From: Elusimicrobiota bacterium
GTDB lineage: Bacteria; Elusimicrobiota; Elusimicrobia; UBA1565
DNA: 64,000 bases
Reading direction: 5' to 3'
Assembly: GCA_041660925.1 (NCBI GenBank)
Contig: JBAZVI010000008.1
Location: 62,001-126,000, forward strand
Shown here piece by piece: positions 1-8,413 of the stretch; the first letter of the stretch is position 1, and every line of letters begins with the position of its first letter. The notes beneath the pieces are model-generated. The model did not search any database and was not told the DNA's origin. It saw only the letters and a list, made by a program, of their open reading frames with translations. A program made the translations under genes and the position numbers.

Positions 1-2
1 TC

Positions 3-656
3 CTCTCGCTCGGGCTCAAGGACAAGGACCTCACGGTCGCCGCCTACCTCGCCATGCTCGCGCGCGAGCTCGACTGCCAGGCGCTCGTCACGGGCTCCTG
101 GGCCGCGCTCGGCCGCGAGGCGGGTCTGAAGGCCCGCCTCTACCACGTGGGCACGGGCGTCGTGCTCACCGACCAGGAGACGAAGGTGCAGGCCGAGTGG
201 CTCTCGCGCAGCGAAGAGCTGCTCCCTTACGACCCTTCGCTCACGGCCGCCGAAGCCATGCGCGACGTCCTGAGCGACCGGGGCCGCGGCTCCGCGGCGC
301 GCGAGCCCGAGCGCCTGCTCGCCCTCTCCACGCGGGAGCAGGACCAGCTGCGCGACGCCGTGTCGAACTCGGATTGCGCACATGCCGACGAGATGATCAG
401 CCGCCTCGAGGCCAGCGTCCTGGCTCTCAAGGCCCGCTACTGGGCCGACCAGGTCCTGCGCGGCAAGCTGAGCGAACCCTCCGCGCTCCGCCGCTCCGAG
501 GACATCCTCCGCGACCCGCTCCTGCGCGAGCGCTACGAGACCCTCTTCCGCAAAGCGCTCGCCGGCGACAGGGATCCTCTGAGCGTGCTCGAGGTCAAGC
601 GCTTCATCACCTACGACCGCCTCGCCTACGAGACGAAGGAGCGCTGCGCCCGCTGA
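3..656 (+). CDS. Hypothetical protein, 5' end outside the window
   Basis: The reading frame is open from the first bases of the window, so the ATG at 54 is probably internal and the gene is cut at its 5' end. About 218 residues are visible. The C-terminal two thirds is charged and predicted mostly helical, with many Arg, Glu and Leu residues and two Cys. I see no signal peptide, membrane segment or catalytic motif in the visible part, and I do not recognise the family. It ends in TGA at 654-656 and is followed by a good intrinsic terminator, so it is the last gene of its transcript. Confidence 0.6.
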   Translation, partial: LSLGLKDKDLTVAAYLAMLARELDCQALVTGSWAALGREAGLKARLYHVGTGVVLTDQETKVQAEWLSRSEELLPYDPSLTAAEAMRDVLSDRGRGSAAREPERLLALSTREQDQLRDAVSNSDCAHADEMISRLEASVLALKARYWADQVLRGKLSEPSALRRSEDILRDPLLRERYETLFRKALAGDRDPLSVLEVKRFITYDRLAYETKERCAR

Positions 657-680
657 CGCCGCCGCTTTCCCCTCCGCGCA

Positions 681-710
681 GGCCCTCCCCCTCCTCCGGG
701 GAGGGCCTTT
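681..710 (+). terminator. Intrinsic terminator after the first gene
   Basis: A perfect 10-bp stem (681-690 pairs with 698-707) with a 7-base loop is followed by TTT. It lies 24 bases after the stop codon. Confidence 0.75.
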
Positions 711-814
711 GATCTTCCCGCGTTCATAGGCCCAGGTCCGGCTGGGTCCATTGAGGTCGGCGGACTGCCCTGCGGTCCCATGCGTCGCGGCTCACCGCCT
801 GCCTTAATAGCCCC

Positions 815-2971
815 ATGAAGGTCCTCCGCGGCGCGCTCTGCCTGCTCCTGGCCTGGTCGCTCGGCCTCGAGCCCGCGTTCGCGCAGGTCCGCGCCTTCGT
901 CGCGGTCCAGCCGGGGGCCGGGACGCCCGTGGCGCCGGTCGGAGTGAAGACCGTCTACCCCCTCTCCGCCGGGACGCTCGGCCTCCCCGTCTCGACGCTG
1001 CTCATCCCCGTCGGGTTCGTCCCCGGCGCGTCCCCCGCCGTCGCGGCGCGCGCGTCGTCCTCCTCTCGCGCCGTCCCTGCGACGCTCGGGCCCGTCGCGG
1101 AGGTCCCGTCGGGGGCCGCAGCCGCGCTCAACCCGGCGGCCCTGACGCCGGGCGCCGCGGCGTTCGCCCTCAAGAAGGTCGCGCCTCTGGCCGCCGCCGC
1201 CGCCGAGGAAGTCCGCGGCCTCGCGGACCTGCCCCAGGGAGCGGCCCGCACCGCGACGGACCGCCAGTTCTCCCTCCTGAGCGGCGAGGCGCCCGCCGCG
1301 GCTCGCGCGGACCTCGCGCAGACGCCCGTCCCCGTCGCCGCCGGCGGAAGCCTGCGCGCCCTGCTCTCCCGGCCGCGCGGAGCCGAGAGCGCGGAGAACG
1401 CTTCGAGCGAACCCGCCCCGCCGGCGTCCCGCACCCAGGTCTTCAAGGACCCCGAGCGCAACGGCGCCTTCTGGCGCTACGCGCTCGCCTACTCGACCTA
1501 TCTCTTCGGCTTCCAGATGTACATCGTCGGGATGCCGTTCCTCGTCTCGTCCTTCACGAAGAACCTCCTCTACGAGAACCACGACCCCCGCTTCGGGGAC
1601 TCCGAGGCGGTCAAGGCGCTGGTGCGCTCGAACCGCTCGCTCTCCCGCATCATGCACTGGATCGCGCAGGCGGTGAGCTACGCGACGGTGCCGCTGCTCG
1701 GCAAGAAGGGCGCCGCGGCCCCGGGCACCTGGCTCTCGCGCTCGGCCTTCGCCCGAGCGGCCGTCATCGCGCTCATCCCGACCCTCTTCTTCGCCTCGGG
1801 CCTCTTCTCGCTGAAGGCGGCGATCCTCGTCTACCTCGGGCTCGTCATGCTGCAGTCGTATCTCCAAGGCGTCTTCGTCACGATGGACTCGGCGGCGACG
1901 ACGCGCATCATGGGCGAGAAGTCGGTGTCCCCCGAGGAGCGGCTGCGGGCGAACTCCATCCTCACCTTCATCGCTTCGACCGCCGCGATCATCGGCCCGG
2001 CGCTCGCGGGGAAGGTGGCGCAGCTCCCCGACTTCTTCAACAAGACGGGCTCCGCCGGGGCGGTGATCTACGGGATCTACGCGGGAACGATGGCCCTGGG
2101 AGGGCTCATCTTCGCCTCGATCCGCCTGCTCGGGCGCAAGGACGCGGCCCTCGGAACGGACGGGACCGCCGCGGAGAGCGCCGCGTCGGAACCCCTGAGC
2201 GCGAAGGCCGTCCTCTCCCGGCTGTGGGCCTCGATGCGGGACGGCTCGCGCATGATCTTCAAGAACCGCCTCCTGCGCACCTTCACCCTGCTCCTGCTGG
2301 TCAACGCCCTCTTCTCCGACCCGCTCATCTTCAGCATCCTGCCCGAGTTCGTCGAGACCCTCGTCAAGATCGGCGGCGGCGGCGGGGAGATCCTGGGGAT
2401 CCCCGTCATCGGCTGGCTGCTGCGGAGCATCACCGAGACGCCGATGGGCTACTACGGGCTGATGGTCGCGGCCTCGAGCGTGGGCAGCATCCTCGCGACC
2501 CTCGCGATGGAGCCCCTGCGGAAGGTCCTCGCGCGGCTCGGCTTCCGCACCGAGGAGTCGCTCACCGTCCCCTTCTACCTCCTCGCGGCCGTCGAGGTCC
2601 CGCTGTTCTGGCTGCTGGTCTCGACGGGCTCCATCTGGGCCGCGCTCGGCATCTACGGACTTCAGTCGCTCGTGACCGCCTTCGCGGGGATCGTGATGTC
2701 CGGCCTCTACCAGAAGGCGCTCGGAAGCTTCGAGCGCGAGGACGTCCCGAAGGTCCTGGCCGCGCGCTCCTTCATGAACATCTGCGCGGCCATCCTCTCC
2801 ACCTACGTCTTCGGCTTCGTGCTCAAGGGCGTGCCGCTGGCGACGATGCTCACCGTCGCCGCCGTCGCGATGACCGCCCTCGGCGCCCTGCGCGTCGCCG
2901 CGCCGTGGCTCATGCTCTCGAAGGAAGAGCGCACCCGCGCCGCCCCCCCGACCGGCCCCGCCTCCGACTGA
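815..2971 (+). CDS. MFS-like membrane transporter with secreted N-terminal extension
   Basis: The 718-residue protein starts with a signal peptide (to about residue 24, ending AFAQ). It is followed by roughly 190 residues of Ala/Pro/Val-rich linker, and then a polytopic membrane part from about residue 220 with 10-12 hydrophobic segments in two halves separated by a hydrophilic loop near residues 440-470. That layout resembles the major facilitator superfamily, but no diagnostic MFS motif is clear, so substrate and mechanism are unknown. A signal peptide and a long exported linker before a transporter are unusual and recur in other genes of this window. The ATG has no clear Shine-Dalgarno site. 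An AT-rich TTAATA lies 5 bases upstream, and CATAGGCCC occurs at 725-733. The gene converges on the permease gene ending at 2982. Confidence 0.6.
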   Translation: MKVLRGALCLLLAWSLGLEPAFAQVRAFVAVQPGAGTPVAPVGVKTVYPLSAGTLGLPVSTLLIPVGFVPGASPAVAARASSSSRAVPATLGPVAEVPSGAAAALNPAALTPGAAAFALKKVAPLAAAAAEEVRGLADLPQGAARTATDRQFSLLSGEAPAAARADLAQTPVPVAAGGSLRALLSRPRGAESAENASSEPAPPASRTQVFKDPERNGAFWRYALAYSTYLFGFQMYIVGMPFLVSSFTKNLLYENHDPRFGDSEAVKALVRSNRSLSRIMHWIAQAVSYATVPLLGKKGAAAPGTWLSRSAFARAAVIALIPTLFFASGLFSLKAAILVYLGLVMLQSYLQGVFVTMDSAATTRIMGEKSVSPEERLRANSILTFIASTAAIIGPALAGKVAQLPDFFNKTGSAGAVIYGIYAGTMALGGLIFASIRLLGRKDAALGTDGTAAESAASEPLSAKAVLSRLWASMRDGSRMIFKNRLLRTFTLLLLVNALFSDPLIFSILPEFVETLVKIGGGGGEILGIPVIGWLLRSITETPMGYYGLMVAASSVGSILATLAMEPLRKVLARLGFRTEESLTVPFYLLAAVEVPLFWLLVSTGSIWAALGIYGLQSLVTAFAGIVMSGLYQKALGSFEREDVPKVLAARSFMNICAAILSTYVFGFVLKGVPLATMLTVAAVAMTALGALRVAAPWLMLSKEERTRAAPPTGPASD

Positions 2972-2981
2972 AGGTCGTCCT

Positions 2982-4208
2982 TTAGATGTGCCGCAGCGCT
3001 TCGGTCACGCGCAGGCGCGCCGCGCGCAGAGACGGCGCCGCGGAGGCGAGGACGCAGACGAGGACCGCCGCGGCCGCCGAGCGCAGATGAGGACCCCAGA
3101 AGGGACGCAGGAGGATGCGGTCGTCGAAGGGCATGAAGTAGGCCATCGCGTCGCCGATGGGCAGCGAGAGGCCGCGCGCGCCGAACCAGCCGACGAGCGC
3201 CCGCCCGAGGAGCAGTCCCAGCAGCGAGCCGAGCAGCCCGAGCAGCGCCGACTCCGCGACGAGGAGGGCGACGAGGAAGCGCGGCTTCGCCCCGAGCGCG
3301 CGGAGGATCCCGAACTCGCGGATGCGCTCGAAGAACGACATCGAGACCGCGTTGAGGATCCCCAACCAGACGACGAGCAGGATGACGAGGTGGATGACCG
3401 CCCAGAGCGCGTTCTGGAAGCGCCGGATCCCGGCGACCTCGGAGCCCACCTCCTCCCAGGTCACCGCGACGGCCTCGGGGCCGAGGCGCGCGCGCAGGCG
3501 GGAGAGCGCCTCGGGCAGACGGTCGGAATCGGCGAGGCGCGCCGCCGCGTGGCTGACCAGACCCGGGACGCCGCGCAGGCGCTGAGCCGAGTCGAGCCGC
3601 ACGTAGGCGGTCTGCCCGTCGAAGGCCTCGCTGCCGCTGCGGTGCACGCCCGAGAGCCGGAAGAGCTCGGAGTTCATCACCCCGTCGGGCCCCTGCGCCA
3701 TGAGGACGACGCGCTCGCCGATGCGCAGGTCGAGGGCGGTCGCGAGGCGCTCGCCGATGACGACGTCCCGGGGCCCCTCGAGGTAGCGGCCCTCCCGGAG
3801 GTAGCCGGGCATGATGGAGAGGCGCTTCTCCTTCTCCGGCTCGACGCCGACGACGAGCGCGGCGCGCGAGGCGGAGGCCGAATGAAGAAGGCCGGTCATC
3901 AGGAGCCGCGGCCCGGCCGCCTCGACGAGCGGGTCGTCGGCCAGCAGCCGCACGTACCGGGCGGGGTCCGCGAGCAGGACCTCGGGGACCTTCCGGTCGG
4001 AGGCCTTCGCCGCCTGGACCTGGAGATGCCCGCTGAGGACCCCGGTGGACTTGTCCACCATCTGGCGCTGGAAGGAGCCGAGCAGGCTCTGCCCGAAGAC
4101 GAGCGCCATGATGCCGAAGGCGATGGAGGACGCCGCGAGCGCGCTGCGCCGGCGGTTGCGCAGGAGGTTGCGCCAGGCGAGCCGGAGCACGGCGAGAGCG
4201 TTCACCAT
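2982..4208 (-). CDS. FtsX/LolC-type ABC transporter permease (second copy)
   Basis: This 408-residue protein has the MacB/LolE/FtsX layout. There is one membrane segment near the N-terminus after an Arg-rich start (RNLLRNRRR), a periplasmic domain of about 230 residues, and three C-terminal membrane segments with the family-typical ERIREFGILRALGAKP loop. It resembles the permease at 5251-6462 throughout (both contain VEKSTGV/VDKSTGV and FDGQ). The ATG at 4208 overlaps the stop of the preceding gene (ATGGTGA), so translation is probably coupled. It is the last gene of the unit. No ATP-binding subunit is encoded nearby, although such permeases normally need a LolD/MacB-type ATPase. Confidence 0.85.
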   Translation of the reverse strand: MVNALAVLRLAWRNLLRNRRRSALAASSIAFGIMALVFGQSLLGSFQRQMVDKSTGVLSGHLQVQAAKASDRKVPEVLLADPARYVRLLADDPLVEAAGPRLLMTGLLHSASASRAALVVGVEPEKEKRLSIMPGYLREGRYLEGPRDVVIGERLATALDLRIGERVVLMAQGPDGVMNSELFRLSGVHRSGSEAFDGQTAYVRLDSAQRLRGVPGLVSHAAARLADSDRLPEALSRLRARLGPEAVAVTWEEVGSEVAGIRRFQNALWAVIHLVILLVVWLGILNAVSMSFFERIREFGILRALGAKPRFLVALLVAESALLGLLGSLLGLLLGRALVGWFGARGLSLPIGDAMAYFMPFDDRILLRPFWGPHLRSAAAAVLVCVLASAAPSLRAARLRVTEALRHI

Positions 4209-5254
4209 CGCGCGTAGAGCCGGAGCATCGGCCCGTGACGGAAGAGCGTCGTCGCCGGGCTCATGCCGAGCTCGCCGGCGTTCGCGGCCTCGCCGCCGAA
4301 GTTCCGGCTGTAAAGGAACGAGAGCTCCCAGCCCAGCCCCAGCGCCCACTGCGCCCTTCGCCAGGCCCCGCGCCAGCGCACGCCGAGCCCCAGGTCGCAC
4401 TGCGCGGCCCCGGCCGTCCGCTCGGCAGCGCCCGGCGTGTAGGCCGCCAGGTCCGGCACGCCGCCATACGCCCCGTTGTTGGCCGCGCGCACGGACGCCG
4501 CGCCGTCGCCGCTGATCTTCGAGCGGCCGAGGCCGAGCCGGTTCTCGGACGAGAGATAGAGGCCGAAAGGTCTTTGCGCCTGCGGGCCGTCCAAGTAGAG
4601 CATCGAGCTCGCGAGCGTGTCGTAGCCGAAGAGGACGGAGTAGAGCTGGAGCTTGTAGTCGGGGTCGTAGCCGGGATTGGCGTCGACGGCCATCCCCAAA
4701 GACGAGTCCCAGTAGCTCGCGGGGATCTCGGTGGGGAGCCGGAAGCTCGTGTAGCCCAGACCGACGTAGCCGGCGGGGTGGACCCACCAGAGCGCGTCCA
4801 CCTGCGCGTAGCGCCCTTCGATGTCCTCTTCGAGCGGGCGTCCGATCGCGCTCACCGCCGTGCTCCGCCCGCTCCAGACCCGCCGTCCCTGCAGGGAGCC
4901 GCCCGCCCAGCGAAAGCGCAGGCGCTCCCAGCCGATCCAGCCCGCGGCCTCGGCGAGCTTGCCCACATGGTTGCCGTCCACGTTCAGGTCCCAGCCGAAG
5001 GAGAGCCGGCTGTCTTCGAGGAGGAAGCTCCCCTCGAGCTTCGTGAAGGCCGTGGAAGCGAAGCGGTAGTCGAGCGCCTGGTCGGCGTACCCGACGTCGT
5101 TGACCCAGTTCGCCTGCTGGAGGTTGACCCCCGCCTGGGCCCGCATGCGGCCGAAAGGGGTCGTGAGCGGAGATCTTGCGGCGTCCTCGGCGGCGAGGGC
5201 GCAGAGCGGCAGCAGGAGGAGGACGGCCGCGAACGGCGGGAGCGCGCGCCTCAC
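4202..5254 (-). CDS. Predicted outer-membrane beta-barrel protein
   Basis: A GTG start at 5254 overlaps the TGA of the upstream permease (GTGA) and gives a 350-residue protein opening with a clear signal peptide (VRRALPPF, then a Leu-rich core, then ALAAED). The mature part is rich in Tyr, Trp, Gly and alternating hydrophobic residues and ends in an aromatic tail (MLRLYARW). That is typical of outer-membrane barrels, where a C-terminal aromatic residue aids BAM recognition. No family is recognised. Its position between two FtsX-type permeases and downstream of a LolA-like protein suggests a trans-envelope export or lipid/lipoprotein handling system. The barrel call is an inference from composition. 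Confidence 0.65.
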   Translation of the reverse strand: MRRALPPFAAVLLLLPLCALAAEDAARSPLTTPFGRMRAQAGVNLQQANWVNDVGYADQALDYRFASTAFTKLEGSFLLEDSRLSFGWDLNVDGNHVGKLAEAAGWIGWERLRFRWAGGSLQGRRVWSGRSTAVSAIGRPLEEDIEGRYAQVDALWWVHPAGYVGLGYTSFRLPTEIPASYWDSSLGMAVDANPGYDPDYKLQLYSVLFGYDTLASSMLYLDGPQAQRPFGLYLSSENRLGLGRSKISGDGAASVRAANNGAYGGVPDLAAYTPGAAERTAGAAQCDLGLGVRWRGAWRRAQWALGLGWELSFLYSRNFGGEAANAGELGMSPATTLFRHGPMLRLYARW

Positions 5255-6462
5255 AGATGCCTCAGCGATTCGGTGGGCCGCATCCGCGAGGCCTTGAGCG
5301 CCGGGACGAGTCCGCCCACGGCGCCCGTCAGAAGGACCCCGGCCAGGGCCGCCAGGTGCTTGCCCCAACTGAAGCGCAGCCGCAGGACGGGGTCGAAAGG
5401 GATGAAGTAGCCGATCGCGTCCTTGATGGGAAGCTCGAGGCCGCTGCGGCCGTAGTGCAGGATGAGCGCCGCCCCGCCCGCGAGGCCCAGCGCGGCGCCG
5501 AGCAGGCAGAGGAGGAAGGATTCGGCGAGGATGAGCCGGACGACGAAGCCGGGCCGCGCCCCCAGAGCCATCAGCAGGCCGAACTCGCGCACGCGCTCGA
5601 ACATCGACATCATCATCGTGTCCACGACGCCGAGGGCCACGATGCCGAAGACGACGGCGAGCACGACGGCGAGCAGGGCGTCCTGATAGCGGCGGATGCC
5701 CACGATCTCATGATCGATCTCCTCCCAGGAGAGCGCCTTCACGGGCAGGCCCGCCAGACGCGGGCCGAGCCGCCCGCGGACCTCCCCGGCGAGCTCCGGG
5801 TCCTTGAGCCGCACGACCAGGTTGTTGATGCGTCCCTCGGCCGCCAGCATCCGCTGCAGGGAGGCGAGCGGGACGTAGACGATCTGCCCGTCGAAGGTCG
5901 CGCTGCCCGAGCGGAAGATCCCGTCGAGGCGGAAGCGCTCGGCGCCCATGCTCCCGTCGACGGCGGCGGCGAGGAGCACGACCTCCCCGCCGGCCTTCAG
6001 ACCGAGCTGGCGCGCGAGCCGTTCGCCGAGGTAGACGGAGTCCGCGCGCGGGAGATAGGCCCCTTCGGAAAGGTAGGTGCTCATCGCGGTGACCTTCGCC
6101 TCCCTCCCGGGCTCGACCCCGCAGATGAGCACGCCCGCGGAGTCCTTGGGCGCCGAGACCATCCCGGTCATGTGCAGGCGGCCGCCCCAGGCCGCGACCT
6201 CCGGGAAGGAGGCGAGCCTCGCCTCGACCTGGGCGGCGCCGGAGAAGAGCTTGTCGGGGAACTTGAGGTTGCGGTTGCCGGCGGCCTGGATCTGGATGTG
6301 CCCGGTGAAGACGCCGGTCGACTTCTCGACGAGCTGGACCTGCACGGCCTCGATGACGCTCTGGCCGAAGAGCACCGCGGCGAGGCCGAAGCCGACGGAG
6401 ACGGCGGTCAGCGCCGTGCGCCGGCGGTTGCGCAGGACGTTGCGCCAGGCGAGCGCGATCAT
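5251..6462 (-). CDS. FtsX/LolC-type ABC transporter permease (first copy)
   Basis: The 403-residue protein has an N-terminal RNVLRNRRR start, one membrane segment (about 13-33), a periplasmic domain (about 35-265) and three C-terminal membrane segments with the ERVREFGLLMALGARP loop. This is the four-segment topology of LolC/E, MacB and FtsX-like permeases. It is clearly paralogous to the permease at 2982-4208, including the FIPFD segment before the last helix. Such proteins couple cytoplasmic ATP hydrolysis to work on lipoproteins or other periplasmic substrates. The stop overlaps the GTG of the next gene by four bases. The upstream LolA-like gene ends 22 bases before this start. Confidence 0.88.
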   Translation of the reverse strand: MIALAWRNVLRNRRRTALTAVSVGFGLAAVLFGQSVIEAVQVQLVEKSTGVFTGHIQIQAAGNRNLKFPDKLFSGAAQVEARLASFPEVAAWGGRLHMTGMVSAPKDSAGVLICGVEPGREAKVTAMSTYLSEGAYLPRADSVYLGERLARQLGLKAGGEVVLLAAAVDGSMGAERFRLDGIFRSGSATFDGQIVYVPLASLQRMLAAEGRINNLVVRLKDPELAGEVRGRLGPRLAGLPVKALSWEEIDHEIVGIRRYQDALLAVVLAVVFGIVALGVVDTMMMSMFERVREFGLLMALGARPGFVVRLILAESFLLCLLGAALGLAGGAALILHYGRSGLELPIKDAIGYFIPFDPVLRLRFSWGKHLAALAGVLLTGAVGGLVPALKASRMRPTESLRHL

Positions 6463-6484
6463 CCGCCCGGGCCTCCCGGGCGCC

Positions 6485-7348
6485 TCATCTCTGGAGCCGG
6501 CTCAGGGAGAAGAAGGAGTCCGGCAGGGCGACGTCGAATGTGATCTCGCGGTAATGGAGGACCGTGCTGCGGCCCGGGGAGCGCTTCGGGACGCACTCGA
6601 GGCGCGTCGGCACGCGCCGCCCGCCCATGTCCTTCACCTCGGAGAGGGTGATGGAGCGCACGAGCTCCCCGCGTTCGCTGTAGTCGTCCTCCGCGAGCGG
6701 GATGACCCAGCCGTCCGGGTACACGCCGATGCGGAGCAGGACCTTCCCCCAGACCACCGGGGCATCGGGCTTGGGGAGCGACTCGATGAGGACGGTCGCG
6801 TACTCCTCGCCCGGCGTCCGGGCGAGGACGCGGTGCGTATAGTCGCGCACCACCGAGTCGGCCTTCACGATGTCCTCGTAGGTGAAATCCGAGCCCTGCC
6901 AGGAGGAGTGCATCATCGCGGGCGGGACCTTCATGAGCCGCTCGACGCGCGCCATCCACATCCACATCTCCCCCTTGCGTCGCAGGGTCGTGGTCCCCTT
7001 CTCCTTGGGCGGGGCGTGGATGACGATGAAGGCGTGGGTGCGCTCGCGGTTCCAGGCCTCGAGGTCGAGCTCGCGCGTCCATTCCGGCGTGCGGATCGTC
7101 ATGAGGAGGCGCGCGTGGCTGGAGTCCCCGCGCAGGACCTTGTTCGAGCGGTCCACCAGCTCGTGCGCCGAGAAGGCGGCGGTCGAAACGGCCGCGACGG
7201 AGGCCGTGGACGGGGTCTGGGCGGCGGCGGAAGCGATGAAGAAGAACGACCCTAGAAGCGCGATCGCCCCCTCACCCAACCCTCTCCCCCTCCGGGGGAG
7301 AGGGGTAGGGAGAGGGGGTCGGGTCCGAGGCGGATGGACTCCGCTCAT
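6485..7348 (-). CDS. LolA-like outer-membrane lipoprotein-sorting protein
   Basis: The 287-residue product has a hydrophobic export signal ending AAAQ near residue 45. The body matches the LolA-like 'outer membrane lipoprotein-sorting protein' type: SNKVLRGDSS, LDLEAWNRERTHAFIVI, KGEMWMWM, then SDFTYEDIVK and a final EITFDVALPDSFFSLSRLQR. These proteins have a LolA/LolB fold that carries lipid or lipoprotein and often sit beside FtsX permeases, as here. The ATG at 7348 overlaps the pdxA stop (ATGA). The first 30 residues are encoded by a C/G-rich palindromic repeat, which lengthens the signal peptide oddly. A TTG codon just before GEGAIALL could be the real start. Confidence 0.78.
   Translation of the reverse strand: MSGVHPPRTRPPLPTPLPRRGRGLGEGAIALLGSFFFIASAAAQTPSTASVAAVSTAAFSAHELVDRSNKVLRGDSSHARLLMTIRTPEWTRELDLEAWNRERTHAFIVIHAPPKEKGTTTLRRKGEMWMWMARVERLMKVPPAMMHSSWQGSDFTYEDIVKADSVVRDYTHRVLARTPGEEYATVLIESLPKPDAPVVWGKVLLRIGVYPDGWVIPLAEDDYSERGELVRSITLSEVKDMGGRRVPTRLECVPKRSPGRSTVLHYREITFDVALPDSFFSLSRLQR
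7271..7320. repeat. C/G-rich palindromic repeat, copy A
   Basis: Arms of 11 bp (7280-7290 and 7294-7304) flank TCC and are followed by a second G-rich run. It resembles other copies near 42.05, 42.15, 46.45, 48.33 and 55.78 kb. This copy lies inside the start of the LolA-like gene. Confidence 0.6.
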
Positions 7349-8343
7349 GAACGCGCCTTCCTGGATGAGATCTCCGCTGCGAAGACGGCCGCGGCGATCA
7401 TGCCGGAGGGGTCGATGCGTCCCGAGCGGGCCGCGTCGTACGCCGTCCCGTGCATCGGGGAGACGCGCGTGAAAGGCAGTCCGAGCGTCCAATTGACGGC
7501 CCCGTAGCGGGCCGCGAGCTTGAGCGGGATGAGGGCCTGGTCGTGATAGAGGGCGAGCAGGGCGTCGAAGCGGCCCTCCGCGTGCGCGGCCCAAGCGGCG
7601 TCCGCAGGCAGCGGCCCTTCGAGCGGGAGGCCCTCGCGTCGCAGCGCCCTCAGCGCGGGGAGCAGGAGCCGCCTCTCCTCGTCCCCGAGGAGGCCGTTCT
7701 CGCCGGCATGCGGGTTGAGCGCGCAGACGCCTACGCGCGGCCGCCGCAGCCCCAGGTCTCGGCGCAGCGACTCGAGCGTGAGCTCGGCGGCCTCGCGGAG
7801 GGCCCCGCGGGTCAGAAGGGCGGGCACCCGGGCGTAGGGGACGTGGCGGGTGACGAGCGTCGCGCGCAGCGGACGGGGAGCGGCAGGCGCGCAGAGCATC
7901 ATCGCGACGCGCCCCGCGCCGCTCAGGTCCAGGAGCGCGGCCGTGTGGTCGAGGTAGGGGGCGCCGGCCATGCGCCAGGCCTCCTTGGAGACCGGCGCCG
8001 TCACCAGGCCGTCCGCCAGCCCCCGGGCGCAGAGCTCGAAGGCCCGGAGCACGGAGAGCCAGGAGACCCGTCCGCCCTCGGCGCTCGGCCCCCCGACCGG
8101 GATGCGCCCGCAGGAGCCGAGGTCGAGCAGGGGGCACAGGCGCGGGGTCCAGCCGGCGCGCACGAAGACGGCGCGCGGGCCGACGGCGAGCGGGAGGCAG
8201 GAGCGGCGTACGCGCGCGTCGCGAAGCGCCGCGACGGCGACGCGGGGACCGACGCCGGCCGGATCGCCGCAGGTGAAGGCGAGGACGGGCAAGGCGGCCG
8301 CCGCAGTCCTCACGCGACGGCCGCCTTGCCCGTTTCGCTTCAT
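7345..8343 (-). CDS. pdxA: 4-hydroxythreonine-4-phosphate dehydrogenase PdxA
   Basis: PdxA oxidises 4-phosphohydroxy-L-threonine in the DXP-dependent pathway to pyridoxal phosphate. Family motifs appear in order: GDPAGVGP near the N-terminus, TAPVSKE, DHTA, NPHAGE, YHDQALIPLK and SPMHGTAYDAA. The three metal-binding His are present (in DHTA, NPHAGE and SPMHGTA). The usual Glu after GIGP is Arg here. Length of about 332 residues is normal. The exact start is uncertain: a later GTG (VRTAAAAL) would remove ten residues. It follows surA, as in many proteobacteria, but a strong stem-loop separates them. Its stop overlaps the next ATG. Confidence 0.93.
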   Translation of the reverse strand: MKRNGQGGRRVRTAAAALPVLAFTCGDPAGVGPRVAVAALRDARVRRSCLPLAVGPRAVFVRAGWTPRLCPLLDLGSCGRIPVGGPSAEGGRVSWLSVLRAFELCARGLADGLVTAPVSKEAWRMAGAPYLDHTAALLDLSGAGRVAMMLCAPAAPRPLRATLVTRHVPYARVPALLTRGALREAAELTLESLRRDLGLRRPRVGVCALNPHAGENGLLGDEERRLLLPALRALRREGLPLEGPLPADAAWAAHAEGRFDALLALYHDQALIPLKLAARYGAVNWTLGLPFTRVSPMHGTAYDAARSGRIDPSGMIAAAVFAAEISSRKARS

Positions 8344-8382
8344 CGAGTCATTCCAGACGCCGGGAACAGCTTTTCTTGACGC

Positions 8383-8413
8383 AGCAGGAAATCCCCTGCG
8401 GGGATTTCCTGCT
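8383..8413 (-). terminator. Stem-loop directly after surA
   Basis: A perfect 14-bp stem (8383-8396 with 8400-8413) and a 3-base loop begin within the surA stop codon. There is no T-run immediately after it, so it may be a terminator, attenuator or mRNA-end stabiliser between surA and pdxA. Confidence 0.55.

Noticed and set aside
725..814. CATAGGCCC before the MFS-like gene as a member of the ATAGRCC regulon
   Set aside because: It lies about 79 bases from the only -10-like hexamer, outside both preferred distances, so I did not count it.
6055..6061. ATAGGCC inside the permease gene, with similar copies at 35510 and on the minus strand near 55414-55420
   Set aside because: They lie within coding sequence with no promoter nearby and are probably chance.
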